A stretch of 64,000 bases of DNA from Conexibacter sp. CPCC 205762 (GTDB lineage: Bacteria; Actinomycetota; Thermoleophilia; Solirubrobacterales; Solirubrobacteraceae), in the NCBI RefSeq assembly GCF_030646155.1, contig NZ_JAUTDN010000016.1, forward strand, positions 1 to 64,000, given 5' to 3'. Of this stretch, positions 7,414-15,612 are shown piece after piece; position 1 is the stretch's first letter; the number at the start of each line of letters is the position of its first letter. The position numbers were made by a program, and so were the translations under genes. The notes under the pieces were generated by a model, which did no database searches, was not told the DNA's origin, and saw only the letters and a list, made by a program, of their open reading frames with translations.

Positions 7414-9024
7414 ATGGCTCTCTCTCATCTTTCCTTTAGGCGCCGGATGCGCCCGCTCGCCGTGGGCGTCGCGGTGGCGCTCAGCGCCACCTTCGCGGTC
7501 GCCTGCGGCAGCAGTGACGACGAGTCGGCGTCGTCGCCGACCGAAGGGCCCGCGAAGCTCGCTCCCAGCAGCGCGACCGCGTACGGCGAGGTGCTCGTGC
7601 GCCCCTCGGGCGACGTCGCCGAGGGCGTCGAGACGGCCGCGCGCCGGATGCTGCGCGTCACCGACGCCGGCGGCGAGCTGCGCAGACTGCTCGACGAGGG
7701 CTTCGCCGAAGATGGCGAGAGAGACGTCTTCAGCAAGCGGATCGACCCGTTCCTGGGCGACACGATCGGCGGCTTCCTGCTGATCGACACCGCGCAGCAG
7801 GTCGAGAACCCCGACGGCGCGGTGGTCATCTCCGTCAGAGACAGAGACGCCGCCGAGAGATTCCTCGACGAGCAGGAGTCCAGAGGCAGACTCGGCGAGA
7901 GAAGAACCTACGCGGGCGTCGACTACTGGGTCGAGGACGACGGCTCCAGCGGCGCGCTCGTCGACGACTTCCTCGTCGCCGGCACCGAGACCGGCCTCAG
8001 AGCGGCGATCGACACCTCCAGAGGCGGCTCGCTCGCCGACGAGAGCCGCTTCAAGGATGCCGTCGACGACCTCCCCTCCGACCGCCTCGCGTGGGCGTAC
8101 GCGGAGCCGCGCGCGATCGTCAACGCCGTCCAGGAGGGGCTCAGACAGCAGGCGCAGCTGAACCCGAGCCTGAGCGCTCAGCTCGAGCAGCAGCAGGAGC
8201 AGATCGAGAGAACGCTCGGCAACGAGCCGCTGACGGCCGCCGTGACCGCGCGCGCCGACCAGGTCGTCGTCGACTTCACCTCCGCCTCCGCCGAGATCCC
8301 GCAGGGCGGCGACGGCGCGGTCGACCTCGGCGGGCTGCCGGGCGCCGCCTGGGCCGCGCTGGCGATCCCGCCGCTCGGCGACGCCTTCCTCGACGAGCTG
8401 AGACAGTCGGGCGACTACGACGAGGTCGCGAGACAGCTGAGAGCGGCGACCGCGCTCGACCTCGAGCGCGACGTCTTCGGCTGGCTCGGCGGCATCGGCG
8501 CCTTCGTCGGCGGCACCTCGCCGCTCGACCTCAGCGCCGGCATCGTGATCGGCTCGACCGACGCGGCCGGCTCGGAGAGATTCGTGGCGAGACTGGAGCG
8601 GCTCGCCGGCGCGATCGGCCTGCAGACGACGCCGACGACCGGCGCCGGCAGAGGCTTCCAGGTGCGGATCCCGGACTTCCCGCAGCCGCTCGCCGTGATC
8701 GCGCGCGACGACAAGGTTGTGCTCGGCCTCGGCGTCTCCTCGACGCGCGACGCGGTCGATCCGAGCGAGACGCTCGGCGACACCGAGCCCGGCAAGTCGG
8801 CGATCGCCTCGCTCGGCGACGGCTACGACCCCGCCTTCGTGCTCGTGCCGCAGCCGCTGCTGACGCTCCTGAGCGCGGTCGGCGTCGACCAGGACCCCGA
8901 GTTCCAGCAGGCGCTGCCGTACCTCCAGGCCTACAGATCGATCGTCGCCGGCTCCCGCAGCGAGGACGGCAAGACGACCGGCCGGCTCGTGCTGAACCTG
9001 CAGGATCCGGACGAGAACCCCTGA
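7414..9024 (+). CDS. Lipoprotein of the DUF3352 type
   Basis: 536 residues from ATG 7414 (AGGA eight bases upstream). The signal peptide ends in the lipobox TFAVAC, so Cys is lipidated by Lgt and the protein sits on the outer face of the membrane. The mature part starts with an acidic linker, then a long alternating alpha/beta region with ATAYGEVLVRPSGD near the start, as in DUF3352 proteins. No catalytic motif is seen. AGA arginine codons are abundant. The upstream in-frame ATG at 7306 lies in non-coding sequence beside the riboswitch and was rejected as the start. Confidence 0.75.
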   Translation: MALSHLSFRRRMRPLAVGVAVALSATFAVACGSSDDESASSPTEGPAKLAPSSATAYGEVLVRPSGDVAEGVETAARRMLRVTDAGGELRRLLDEGFAEDGERDVFSKRIDPFLGDTIGGFLLIDTAQQVENPDGAVVISVRDRDAAERFLDEQESRGRLGERRTYAGVDYWVEDDGSSGALVDDFLVAGTETGLRAAIDTSRGGSLADESRFKDAVDDLPSDRLAWAYAEPRAIVNAVQEGLRQQAQLNPSLSAQLEQQQEQIERTLGNEPLTAAVTARADQVVVDFTSASAEIPQGGDGAVDLGGLPGAAWAALAIPPLGDAFLDELRQSGDYDEVARQLRAATALDLERDVFGWLGGIGAFVGGTSPLDLSAGIVIGSTDAAGSERFVARLERLAGAIGLQTTPTTGAGRGFQVRIPDFPQPLAVIARDDKVVLGLGVSSTRDAVDPSETLGDTEPGKSAIASLGDGYDPAFVLVPQPLLTLLSAVGVDQDPEFQQALPYLQAYRSIVAGSRSEDGKTTGRLVLNLQDPDENP

Positions 9025-9040
9025 TCGTCGGAAGGCGCAC

Positions 9041-9073
9041 GTTCACGGCGCCTTCACCGAACGTTCACCGCCC
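9041..9073 (+). promoter_or_regulatory. Three 11-base direct repeats resembling an actinobacterial PHO box
   Basis: GTTCACGGCGC, CTTCACCGAAC and GTTCACCGCCC lie end to end with exactly 11-base periodicity, 28 bases upstream of a TATCGT -10 box. The unit matches the GTTCACC direct-repeat unit bound by PhoP in Streptomyces. Phosphate control of the downstream lipoprotein is inferred. Confidence 0.5.
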
Positions 9074-9100
9074 ACCGGCTCCGGCCGGTGGGCGGGGCTC

Positions 9101-9106
9101 TATCGT
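9101..9106 (+). promoter_or_regulatory. -10 box for the CWB2 lipoprotein gene
   Basis: TATCGT lies nine bases before the ATG at 9116, giving a leader of about two bases. Confidence 0.4.
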
Positions 9107-9115
9107 GCTGGGGGC

Positions 9116-10306
9116 ATGTTGCGCCGTAGCCTCGCCCTCGCCGGTCTGCTGCTGCTCCTGCTGACCGGGCTCGCCGGCTGCGGTGGTGGCGACGACGACG
9201 GCACCGCCCAGAAGACGCCGACGCCGGTGATCGGCTCCAGCGGCGACCAGCCGGAGGCGACCGAGCAGCTCGGCTTCCCGGCCTTCGCGACGAAGAACAC
9301 GACCCGCGTCGGCGGCGCCGACGCGGTCGCCAACGCCGCCGCCGCCGCGCGCGCCGTCTATCCCGGCAGCGCGCCCAACACGCAGCCGCCGGCGGTCGCG
9401 GTCGCCGACGCCGGCGACTGGCAGTCGGGCCTCGCCGCGGCCGTGCTGATGAGCAGCCCGCTGCGCGCGCCGCTGCTGCTGAGCGACGGCAGATCGCTGC
9501 CGCAGGCGAGCGACGAGGCGCTCAGAGCGCTGGCGCCGACCGGCGTCGAGTCGCTCGGCGGGATGCAGGTCGTGCGCGTCGGCTCGAACACGCCGGCGCC
9601 CGCGGGCATGCGCTCGACGACGATCGAGGGCGAGGAGCCGGCGGCGCTGGCCGCGGCGATCGACAGATTCCAGGCGAGCGCGAGCGGCAGACCGACGCGC
9701 AACGTGATGGTCGTCTCGATGGAGGATCCGGCCTTCGCGATGCCGGCTGCTGCCTACGCGGCCAAGAGCGGCACGCCGATCCTGTTCGTCAGACGCGACG
9801 AGGTCCCGGGCGCGACCTTCGCCGCGCTGCGCAGCCACGGCAGACCGCGGATCTACCTGCTGGGCCCGGTGCCGGTGATCAGCCAGAGAGTCGAGAGAGC
9901 GCTGAGAGGGCTCGGCACGGTGACGCGGATCGCCGGCGAGGACTCGGTCAGAAACGCGATCGCCTTCGCGCGCTACAGCGACGGCAGCTTCGGCTGGGGC
10001 GTCGTCGACCCCGGCCACGGGCTCGTCTTCGCCAACGACAGACGGCCCGCGGACGCGGCCGCCGCGGCGCCGCTGTCGGCGAGCGGCTCATACGGCCCGC
10101 TGCTGCTGCTCGACGACGCCGCGACGCTGCCGCTGCCGCTGGGCGAGTACCTGCTCGACGTCCAGCCCGGCTACGAGCGCGATCCCGTCCGCGGCGTTTA
10201 CAATCACGCCTGGCTGATCGGCGACGAGACGGCGATATCGCTTCCCGTCCAGTCGCGGATCGACAGCCTTCTGGAGATCTCCCCCGTCAGAGCGAGCGCG
10301 CCGTGA
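9116..10306 (+). CDS. Lipoprotein with cell-wall-binding repeat 2 (CWB2) domains
   Basis: 396 residues. The signal peptide ends in LTGLAGC (lipobox, Cys about residue 22). The mature protein carries CWB2-type units: TTRVGGADAVANAAAAA near 62-80 and a second TRIAGEDSVRNAIAFARYS near 282-300, each followed by an alternating alpha/beta segment. CWB2 modules anchor proteins to cell-wall polymers in other Gram-positives. The gene has PHO-box-like repeats upstream and a four-base GTGA overlap with the next gene. Confidence 0.82.
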   Translation: MLRRSLALAGLLLLLLTGLAGCGGGDDDGTAQKTPTPVIGSSGDQPEATEQLGFPAFATKNTTRVGGADAVANAAAAARAVYPGSAPNTQPPAVAVADAGDWQSGLAAAVLMSSPLRAPLLLSDGRSLPQASDEALRALAPTGVESLGGMQVVRVGSNTPAPAGMRSTTIEGEEPAALAAAIDRFQASASGRPTRNVMVVSMEDPAFAMPAAAYAAKSGTPILFVRRDEVPGATFAALRSHGRPRIYLLGPVPVISQRVERALRGLGTVTRIAGEDSVRNAIAFARYSDGSFGWGVVDPGHGLVFANDRRPADAAAAAPLSASGSYGPLLLLDDAATLPLPLGEYLLDVQPGYERDPVRGVYNHAWLIGDETAISLPVQSRIDSLLEISPVRASAP

Positions 10307-10581
10307 GCAGATACGAGCACCCCGACCGCCTGCGCCCCGGGCGCGAGGTCACCGTCGATGACGTCCGTCAGCTGATGGGCGCCTCCACCCCCCACTTCGC
10401 CGGGCAGCTGCGCGAGCGCATCGCGCGCCTGATCAGAGGCCTCCCGGCCGACCACCCCGCGCGCGTCGAGGGCGAGCGCGAGCTGGCCCGCCTCGAGACG
10501 ATCGCCTTCCACGGCGAGAACCGCGGCACCCCGGCCCAGCCGGGCATGCAGACGCTCGCCAGCGTCGACGACGCGGCGTAG
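10303..10581 (+). CDS. Small conserved hypothetical protein
   Basis: 92 residues from a GTG that overlaps the stop of the lipoprotein gene. It is mostly charged and helical (RPGREVTVDDVRQLMGAST; HFAGQLRERIARLIRGLP), with no signal peptide or membrane segment. Translational coupling suggests it works with, or is made alongside, the CWB2 lipoprotein. No family was recognised. A strong terminator follows. Confidence 0.6.
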   Translation: MSRYEHPDRLRPGREVTVDDVRQLMGASTPHFAGQLRERIARLIRGLPADHPARVEGERELARLETIAFHGENRGTPAQPGMQTLASVDDAA

Positions 10582-10602
10582 CGCCCGCGCTTCCGCACGA
10601 CT

Positions 10603-10636
10603 CTGCGCCGTCACTGCGACGGCGCAGCAAAATTTT
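10603..10636 (+). terminator. Rho-independent terminator
   Basis: CTGCGCCGTC (10603-10612) pairs with GACGGCGCAG (10618-10627) around ACTGC and is followed by CAAAATTTT. This ends the lipoprotein operon. Confidence 0.75.
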
Positions 10637-10684
10637 CGCCGACGGCACTCGTCGGCGCCCGTTCCTGCCCCATAGTCGGTCGCG

Positions 10685-11176
10685 ATGCCGTCCGCGCCCG
10701 ACCACCCGCTGCTCGCCGTCAGCCAGCTCGCCTACGAGCAGGCCAACGCCGCGCTGGCGCGGCAGCAGGACACGCTGCACGCGCTCGCGGGGCGCGCAGT
10801 CATGCTCAGCTCGGCCAACGCCGTAGCGGCGTCCTTCTTGACCAGCTCGACCATTGCTGTCGGCTCGCTCGGCCCATTCACCTGGGCTGCCCTCGCCGCC
10901 TTTGCAGTCGCTCTGATCATCACGCTGTCTGCCGCGATTCCGCCCCGCCGAGTTGAGAATCCACTGCGCGCGACCGTCCTCTTGGAAGCTGCGGCACACG
11001 ATGCGCGTCTTCGTGACCCGGGTGCCGCGCACCGGGCAGTTGCACGCCATCTCGACGCCAGCCACCTGCGAAATCAGGCGTTGATCGCCCGAATTGCGAC
11101 GTCTCTGCAAATCGCCTTCGCTTTCATTGGCGTTGCAGTACTTTGCTGGGTAGCGGATCTCGCCGTGAGGGGATAG
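10685..11176 (+). CDS. Small membrane protein of unknown function
   Basis: 163 residues. A helical N-terminus (LAYEQANAALARQQDTLHAL) is followed by two membrane helices (about 40-85), a charged cytoplasmic stretch, and a C-terminal membrane helix (about 135-160). The overall layout resembles actinobacterial SLATT or Pycsar-effector-like membrane proteins, but the resemblance is architectural only. From about 10800 to 11170 the GC content is visibly lower than in its neighbours, which suggests relatively recent acquisition. It follows a terminator, and a CATAGT box lies eight bases before the ATG. Confidence 0.6.
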   Translation: MPSAPDHPLLAVSQLAYEQANAALARQQDTLHALAGRAVMLSSANAVAASFLTSSTIAVGSLGPFTWAALAAFAVALIITLSAAIPPRRVENPLRATVLLEAAAHDARLRDPGAAHRAVARHLDASHLRNQALIARIATSLQIAFAFIGVAVLCWVADLAVRG

Positions 11177-11185
11177 GTTCGAACG

Positions 11186-11380
11186 ATGCGACAGTTGCCG
11201 CCCAAGTACGACCACGATGTGATCGAGCGCGAGACCGGTCTTCCCAACCCAATGTGGACGGACGCCGATTTCGCATGGCCGAACGGCACGCCACGCGAGC
11301 GGATCGTGCGCGCTGCGAAGCGCGCCGCGCGCTGGCTGCGGCAGGTTCGAACAGCGGCCAGCGGCCGGGCGGTCGGATAG
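11186..11380 (+). CDS. Small hypothetical protein
   Basis: 64 residues starting MRQLPPKYDHDVIERETGLP, with a basic C-terminus. It has no signal peptide or recognised domain. TAGGTT lies six bases before the ATG, so it may be a leaderless message. It lies nine bases after the membrane protein gene and shares its somewhat lower GC at the start. Confidence 0.5.
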   Translation: MRQLPPKYDHDVIERETGLPNPMWTDADFAWPNGTPRERIVRAAKRAARWLRQVRTAASGRAVG

Positions 11381-11383
11381 GGT
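11378..11383 (+). promoter_or_regulatory. -10 box for leaderless LLM oxidoreductase mRNA
   Basis: TAGGGT seven bases before the ATG at 11391, with no ribosome site between. Confidence 0.45.
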
Positions 11384-11390
11384 CGGTCGC

Positions 11391-12455
11391 ATGCGGCTCG
11401 GACTCTTTCTCGCCTACTGGCCCTGGTTCACGCCCCAGGAGCAGGTCGACCTGGCGGTGCTTGGCGACGAGCTCGGGCTCGACTCGATCTGGATCTCGGA
11501 GGCGTGGGGGCAGGACGCCGTCTCGGTGCTCGGCCTGCTCGCCGGCAAGACGGAGCGGATCGGGCTCGGCTCGGGCCTGATGCAGATCCCCGCCCGCCAG
11601 CCGACGGCGACGGCGATGGCCGCCGCCTCGCTCGACGTCTTGAGCGACGGGCGCTTCCGGCTCGGGCTCGGGCTGTCCGGCCCGCAGGTCTCCGAGGGCT
11701 GGTACGGGACCGCCTTCAAGAGACCGCTCGGCCGCACGCGCGAGTACGTCGAGATCGTGCGCATGGTGCTCGCGCGCAGAACGGTCGCCTACGACGGCGC
11801 CGAGTGGACGCTGCCGCTGCCGGCCGAGGCGCCCGGCGCGACCGGCCTCGGCCGCCCGCTGAAGCTGCTCGCCAAGCCGGTCCAGCAGCGGATCCCGATC
11901 TACCTCGGCGCGATCGGGCCGAAGGCGGTCGAGCAGACCGGCGCGCTCGCCGACGGCTGGCTGCCGTTCCTGCTCAACCCGGACGACCCCGACGTACTGC
12001 TCGACCCGCTGCGCAGGGGCGCCGCCGGCGCCGGGCGCACGATCGACCAGATCGACGTCGCGCCGGTCGTGCCGACCGCGATCGCCGACACGGTCGAGGA
12101 GGCGCGCGCGCACGTCCGCCCCTGGCTCGCCTTCTACCTCGGCGCGATGGGCGCGAAGGGCAAGAACTTCTACGTCGACCTCGCCGCCTCCTACGGCCAT
12201 GGCGACGCCGCCCGCCGCTGCCAGGAGCTGTTCCTCGACGGCGACCGCGCCGGCGCCGCCGCCGCGCTCGACGACGAGCTGCTCGACATCTCGACGATCG
12301 CCGCGACGCCCGACACGCTCGCCGAGCGCGTCCGCCGCTACGAGGCGATCGGCGCCGACACGCTCGTCGTCGTCCCCGGCGGCCCCGACAAGGCCGCGAC
12401 CGTGCGGGCGCTGGCCGAGGTCGTCGGCGCGTCCGCGGCGCCGGCGGCGTCGTGA
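11391..12455 (+). CDS. LLM-class (F420- or flavin-dependent) oxidoreductase
   Basis: 354-residue luciferase-like TIM barrel beginning MRLGLFLAYWPWF, with GLDSIWISEAWGQDAVSVLG, ERIGLGSGLMQIPARQPTATAMAAASLDVLSDGR and RFRLGLGLSGPQVSEGW. These are the conserved strands of coenzyme F420-dependent LLM enzymes. It probably catalyses hydride transfer between reduced F420 (or FMN) and an unknown substrate; F420 is favoured by the actinobacterial background. It overlaps xseA by four bases (GTGA) and so starts an operon with xseA, xseB and an enolase-family enzyme. That grouping does not suggest a shared pathway. Confidence 0.87.
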   Translation: MRLGLFLAYWPWFTPQEQVDLAVLGDELGLDSIWISEAWGQDAVSVLGLLAGKTERIGLGSGLMQIPARQPTATAMAAASLDVLSDGRFRLGLGLSGPQVSEGWYGTAFKRPLGRTREYVEIVRMVLARRTVAYDGAEWTLPLPAEAPGATGLGRPLKLLAKPVQQRIPIYLGAIGPKAVEQTGALADGWLPFLLNPDDPDVLLDPLRRGAAGAGRTIDQIDVAPVVPTAIADTVEEARAHVRPWLAFYLGAMGAKGKNFYVDLAASYGHGDAARRCQELFLDGDRAGAAAALDDELLDISTIAATPDTLAERVRRYEAIGADTLVVVPGGPDKAATVRALAEVVGASAAPAAS

Positions 12456-13846
12456 ACGCCGACGGCGACGTACGCGGGGCCGCGAGCGGCCCGCCCGCGG
12501 GCATCCCCGGCAGCTCGCTCCCCGGCCCCTTCGCCGTCGGCGTCTACGCCGACAAGCTCAGACAGCAGCTGCGCGGCTTCGCGCGCGTGCAGGTCTTCGG
12601 CGAGCTGTGGAACTTCCGCACCAGCCGCACGACGGTCTACTTCGAGCTGCGCGACCCGCGTGGCGCGCTGCCGTGCGCGATGTGGCGCAGCGACTTCGAC
12701 GAGCTCGGCGTCGAGCCCAGCGACGGCGCCCAGGTCGTGCTCGCCGGCGGCTGCGACTACTACCCCGGCAGCGCAACCTCCTCGCCCTCCTTCTCGTTCC
12801 GCGCGACCGACCTGCGGATCGCTGGCGAGGGCGATCTGCTGGCGCAGGTCGAGCGGCTGCGGCGGATGCTCGCCGCCGAAGGCCTGCTGGAGCCGCAGAA
12901 GCACCTCCCCCGCCCGCTGCTGCCGCGCACGATCGGCGTCGTCACGGGCGAGACCGGCAAGGCGCGCGACGACGTCGTCGCGGCGCTGAAGCGGCGCGGC
13001 TGGGCCGGCCGGCTGGTGTGGGCGTTCGCGCCGGTGCAGGATCGTCACGCCGCGCCGAGAATCGCCCAGGCGCTGCGGGACCTCGCCGCGATCGAGCAGG
13101 TCGAGGTGGTGATCGTCGCGCGCGGCGGCGGCTCGCTCGCCGACCTGTTCGCCTTCTGCGACGAGACGCTCTGCCGCACCGTCGCGCTCCTGCGCGTGCC
13201 GGTGATCGCCTCTGTCGGCCACCACACCGACCGCACGCTGATCGACGACGTCGCCGCCGTCTGCTGCTCGACGCCGACGCACGCCGCCGAGGCGGCCGTG
13301 CAGCTCGACGTCGCGCAGGCGCGCGCGGCGCTGCTGCGCGAGACGCGCCGGCTCGACGCCCACGGCCGCCGCGCCGTGCTGGAGCGGGCGCGCACGCTCG
13401 CCGGCCTCGCGCGCGCTCCCGCCGAGCACATAGCGCGCCACCGTCGCCGCCTCCACCAGCAGCTGCGCGAGCTGCGCGCCGCAGCCCGCCGCCGCAACGC
13501 GCGCGAGGCAGACCTGACCGCGACCCGCCTGCTGGTGCTGCGGCGCAAGCGCGACGTCACCGCCGCGGAGCGCACGCGCGCCGAGACGCTGCTGCGCAGC
13601 GACGGCGAACGGCTGCGCCACAGCTCCGACGCCGCCATCAGCCGCCGTGCGCGCGACCTCGAGCGGCTGCGGCTGGCGCTCGCCGCGCACGACCCGGCAC
13701 GCGCGCTCGAACGCGGCTACGCGCTCGTCGAGGACCGTGACGGCGCGCTCGTCACCTCCGCCGAGCAGGCGCGCGCCAGCGGCGCGCTGGAGCTGCGCTT
13801 CCACGACGGTCGCGTCCGGGCCGACGTGGAGGATGCGGCAAGATGA
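12452..13846 (+). CDS. xseA: Exodeoxyribonuclease VII large subunit
   Basis: 464 residues from the GTG at 12452. The N-terminal OB-fold (about 25-125: FARVQVFGELWNFRTSRTTVYFELRD) binds single-stranded DNA. The catalytic region follows (IVARGGGSLADLFAFCDE; PVIASVGHHTDRTLIDDVA), then a long Arg/Ala-rich helical tail that contacts XseB. The enzyme degrades single-stranded DNA to short oligonucleotides in both directions. The canonical AVGHETD is ASVGHHTD here, with the catalytic His retained. It is coupled by four-base overlaps to the genes on both sides. Confidence 0.93.
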   Translation: MNADGDVRGAASGPPAGIPGSSLPGPFAVGVYADKLRQQLRGFARVQVFGELWNFRTSRTTVYFELRDPRGALPCAMWRSDFDELGVEPSDGAQVVLAGGCDYYPGSATSSPSFSFRATDLRIAGEGDLLAQVERLRRMLAAEGLLEPQKHLPRPLLPRTIGVVTGETGKARDDVVAALKRRGWAGRLVWAFAPVQDRHAAPRIAQALRDLAAIEQVEVVIVARGGGSLADLFAFCDETLCRTVALLRVPVIASVGHHTDRTLIDDVAAVCCSTPTHAAEAAVQLDVAQARAALLRETRRLDAHGRRAVLERARTLAGLARAPAEHIARHRRRLHQQLRELRAAARRRNAREADLTATRLLVLRRKRDVTAAERTRAETLLRSDGERLRHSSDAAISRRARDLERLRLALAAHDPARALERGYALVEDRDGALVTSAEQARASGALELRFHDGRVRADVEDAAR

Positions 13847-14127
13847 GCAGCGTGCAGATGGGCATCGAAGGAAGCGGCGACGAGCCCGGCGCCGCCGAGC
13901 AGCAGACGTACGAGCGCGCGAGCGCGCGGATCGAGGAGATCATCCGCCGGCTCGACTCCGGCGAGGCCGGCCTGCGCGAGACGCTGGAGCTGGTCGCCGA
14001 GGGCAGACGGCTGGTCGAGTTCTGTGCCGGCGAGCTGGAGGCGGTCGGCCGCGGGCTGGAGGAGCTGAAGCTGGACGAGCTGGTCGCGCGCCTCGAGCGC
14101 GGCCCCGAGGGAGGATCCGCCGCATGA
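13843..14127 (+). CDS. xseB: Exodeoxyribonuclease VII small subunit
   Basis: 94 residues with the family core YERASARIEEIIRRLDSGE followed by GLRETLELVAEGRRLVEFC, a helical hairpin that binds the XseA tail in several copies. The start overlaps the xseA stop (ATGA). Confidence 0.92.
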   Translation: MSSVQMGIEGSGDEPGAAEQQTYERASARIEEIIRRLDSGEAGLRETLELVAEGRRLVEFCAGELEAVGRGLEELKLDELVARLERGPEGGSAA

Positions 14128-15182
14128 GCACCTACGCGAAGCTCGCGCCGCTGCCGCTGCGCGTCGACGGCTACGAGCTGGAGGGGCTGCAGCTCGACGT
14201 CTCCTCCGGCTTCACGCGCAAGTCGACGGTGATCCACCTCCACGGCGGCGGCCATGAGGGCCTCGGCGAGGACGTCGTCTACGACGCCGAGGACCAGGAG
14301 AAGCTGCAGGCCGCGGGGCCGGTCCAGCCGCTGGAGGGCGACTGGACGCTGGGCGGCTTCTGCGCCCACGTCGACGCGCTCGACCTCTTCCCCGAGGAGC
14401 CCGTCCACGGCGAGGTCTCGCGTCTCTACCGTCGCTGGGCGTTCCACTCGGCGGCGCTCGACCTGGCGCTGCGCCAGGCCGGCAGAGCACTGCACGAGCT
14501 GCTGGAGCGGGAGCCGCGGCCGCTGACGTTCGTGATGTCGCTGTCGCTCGGCGAGGACCCCAGACCGGAGCGCGTCACGCAGCTGCTGGAGCGCTACCCG
14601 TCGCTGCGCTTCAAGCTCGACGCCTCGCCCGGCTGGGACGACGCCGTGATCGCGACGTTGAGAGCGACCGGCGCGATCGACTCGCTCGACTACAAGGGCA
14701 TGTACAGAGGGACCGTCGTCGACACGCCGGCCGAGCCGGGCTGGTACAGACGCGTCGCCGACGCCTTCCCGGGCGCCTGGCTGGAGGATCCCGACCTGAG
14801 CGCGCCCGGCATCGTCGAGACGCTCGCCGGCGAGCGCGACCGCATCACCTGGGACGCGCCGATCCACTCGATCGCCGACGTCGAGTCGCTCGCCTTCCCG
14901 CCGAAGATGGTGAACATCAAGCCGTCGCGCTTCGGCGGGCTGGAGCGGCTCTGCGCCGGCTACGACTACTGCGCCGAGCACGACATCGGCGCCTACGGCG
15001 GCGGGCAGTTCGAGCTCGGCGTCGGGCGCGGGCAGGCGCAGCTGCTGGCGGCGATCTTCCACCCCCACGGGCCGAACGACCTCGCCCCGAGCGCCTACAA
15101 CGTCTGGCCGCCGGCCGACGGGCTGCCGGCGAGCCCGCTGCAGCCGCGCCCGAGCGCGACCGGCTTCCGCTGGGAGTCGTAG
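14124..15182 (+). CDS. Enolase-superfamily (mandelate racemase-like) enzyme
   Basis: 352 residues from ATG 14124, overlapping the xseB stop. The barrel part shows enolase-superfamily landmarks: RFKLDASPGWD, WLEDPDL (Glu metal ligand), ITWDAPIHS (Asp), NIKPSRFGG (Lys) and a C-terminal GGGQFELGVGRGQ. The family abstracts a proton alpha to a carboxylate with Mg2+ bound by Asp/Glu/Asp. The N-terminal capping domain contains a histidine/glycine-rich STVIHLHGGGHEGLGEDVVY, which is unusual. Substrate unknown; o-succinylbenzoate synthase-like or sugar-acid dehydratase activity are possibilities. Confidence 0.78.
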   Translation: MSTYAKLAPLPLRVDGYELEGLQLDVSSGFTRKSTVIHLHGGGHEGLGEDVVYDAEDQEKLQAAGPVQPLEGDWTLGGFCAHVDALDLFPEEPVHGEVSRLYRRWAFHSAALDLALRQAGRALHELLEREPRPLTFVMSLSLGEDPRPERVTQLLERYPSLRFKLDASPGWDDAVIATLRATGAIDSLDYKGMYRGTVVDTPAEPGWYRRVADAFPGAWLEDPDLSAPGIVETLAGERDRITWDAPIHSIADVESLAFPPKMVNIKPSRFGGLERLCAGYDYCAEHDIGAYGGGQFELGVGRGQAQLLAAIFHPHGPNDLAPSAYNVWPPADGLPASPLQPRPSATGFRWES

Positions 15183-15198
15183 GCCGTCGCCGCCGCGT

Positions 15199-15222
15199 GC
15201 CGCGCGCTGTGGTGCGCGCGGC
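15199..15222 (+). terminator. Hairpin after the xseA-xseB operon
   Basis: GCCGCGCGC and GCGCGCGGC pair perfectly around TGTGGT just after the stop at 15182. There is no U-run, so termination is inferred. Confidence 0.5.
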
Positions 15223-15270
15223 GATGTGGCTGAGGGGGCGAACTTTCGCGTGAATGCCCTCTAACTGCTC

Positions 15271-15612
15271 ATGCACGCACGCCTCAGCAGTCTCCCGCCG
15301 CTGCAACTGCGGCCGCCGCTGGACACTGTCCACGGCCGCCGCGCGGTCACCCCGCTCGCGCGCCTGCGCGGGCTCGCCGGCCTCCCTGCCCCACACGGCG
15401 CCGCGCTGCTGCTGCCGGGCACGCGCTCGGTCCACACCGTCGGGATGCGCTTCGCGCTCGACCTGATCTGGCTCGACCGCGACGGCCGCGCGCTGCGGAT
15501 CGACCGCGCGGTGCCGCCGCGCCGGCTGCGCGCCTGTCGTCGCGCGCACGCCGTGCTGGAGGCGCCGCCGGGGGCGGCCTCCGCGCTCACGCCTGGATCG
15601 CGGGTGCTCTGA
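15271..15612 (+). CDS. DUF192 family protein
   Basis: 113 residues with the DUF192 core GTRSVHTVGMRFALDLIWLDRDGRAL and VLEAPPGAA near the end. The family is a small beta-barrel of unknown role, often secreted in other bacteria; no signal peptide is seen here. The 3' end overlaps the converging GGDEF/EAL gene by 26 bases. Confidence 0.82.
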   Translation: MHARLSSLPPLQLRPPLDTVHGRRAVTPLARLRGLAGLPAPHGAALLLPGTRSVHTVGMRFALDLIWLDRDGRALRIDRAVPPRRLRACRRAHAVLEAPPGAASALTPGSRVL

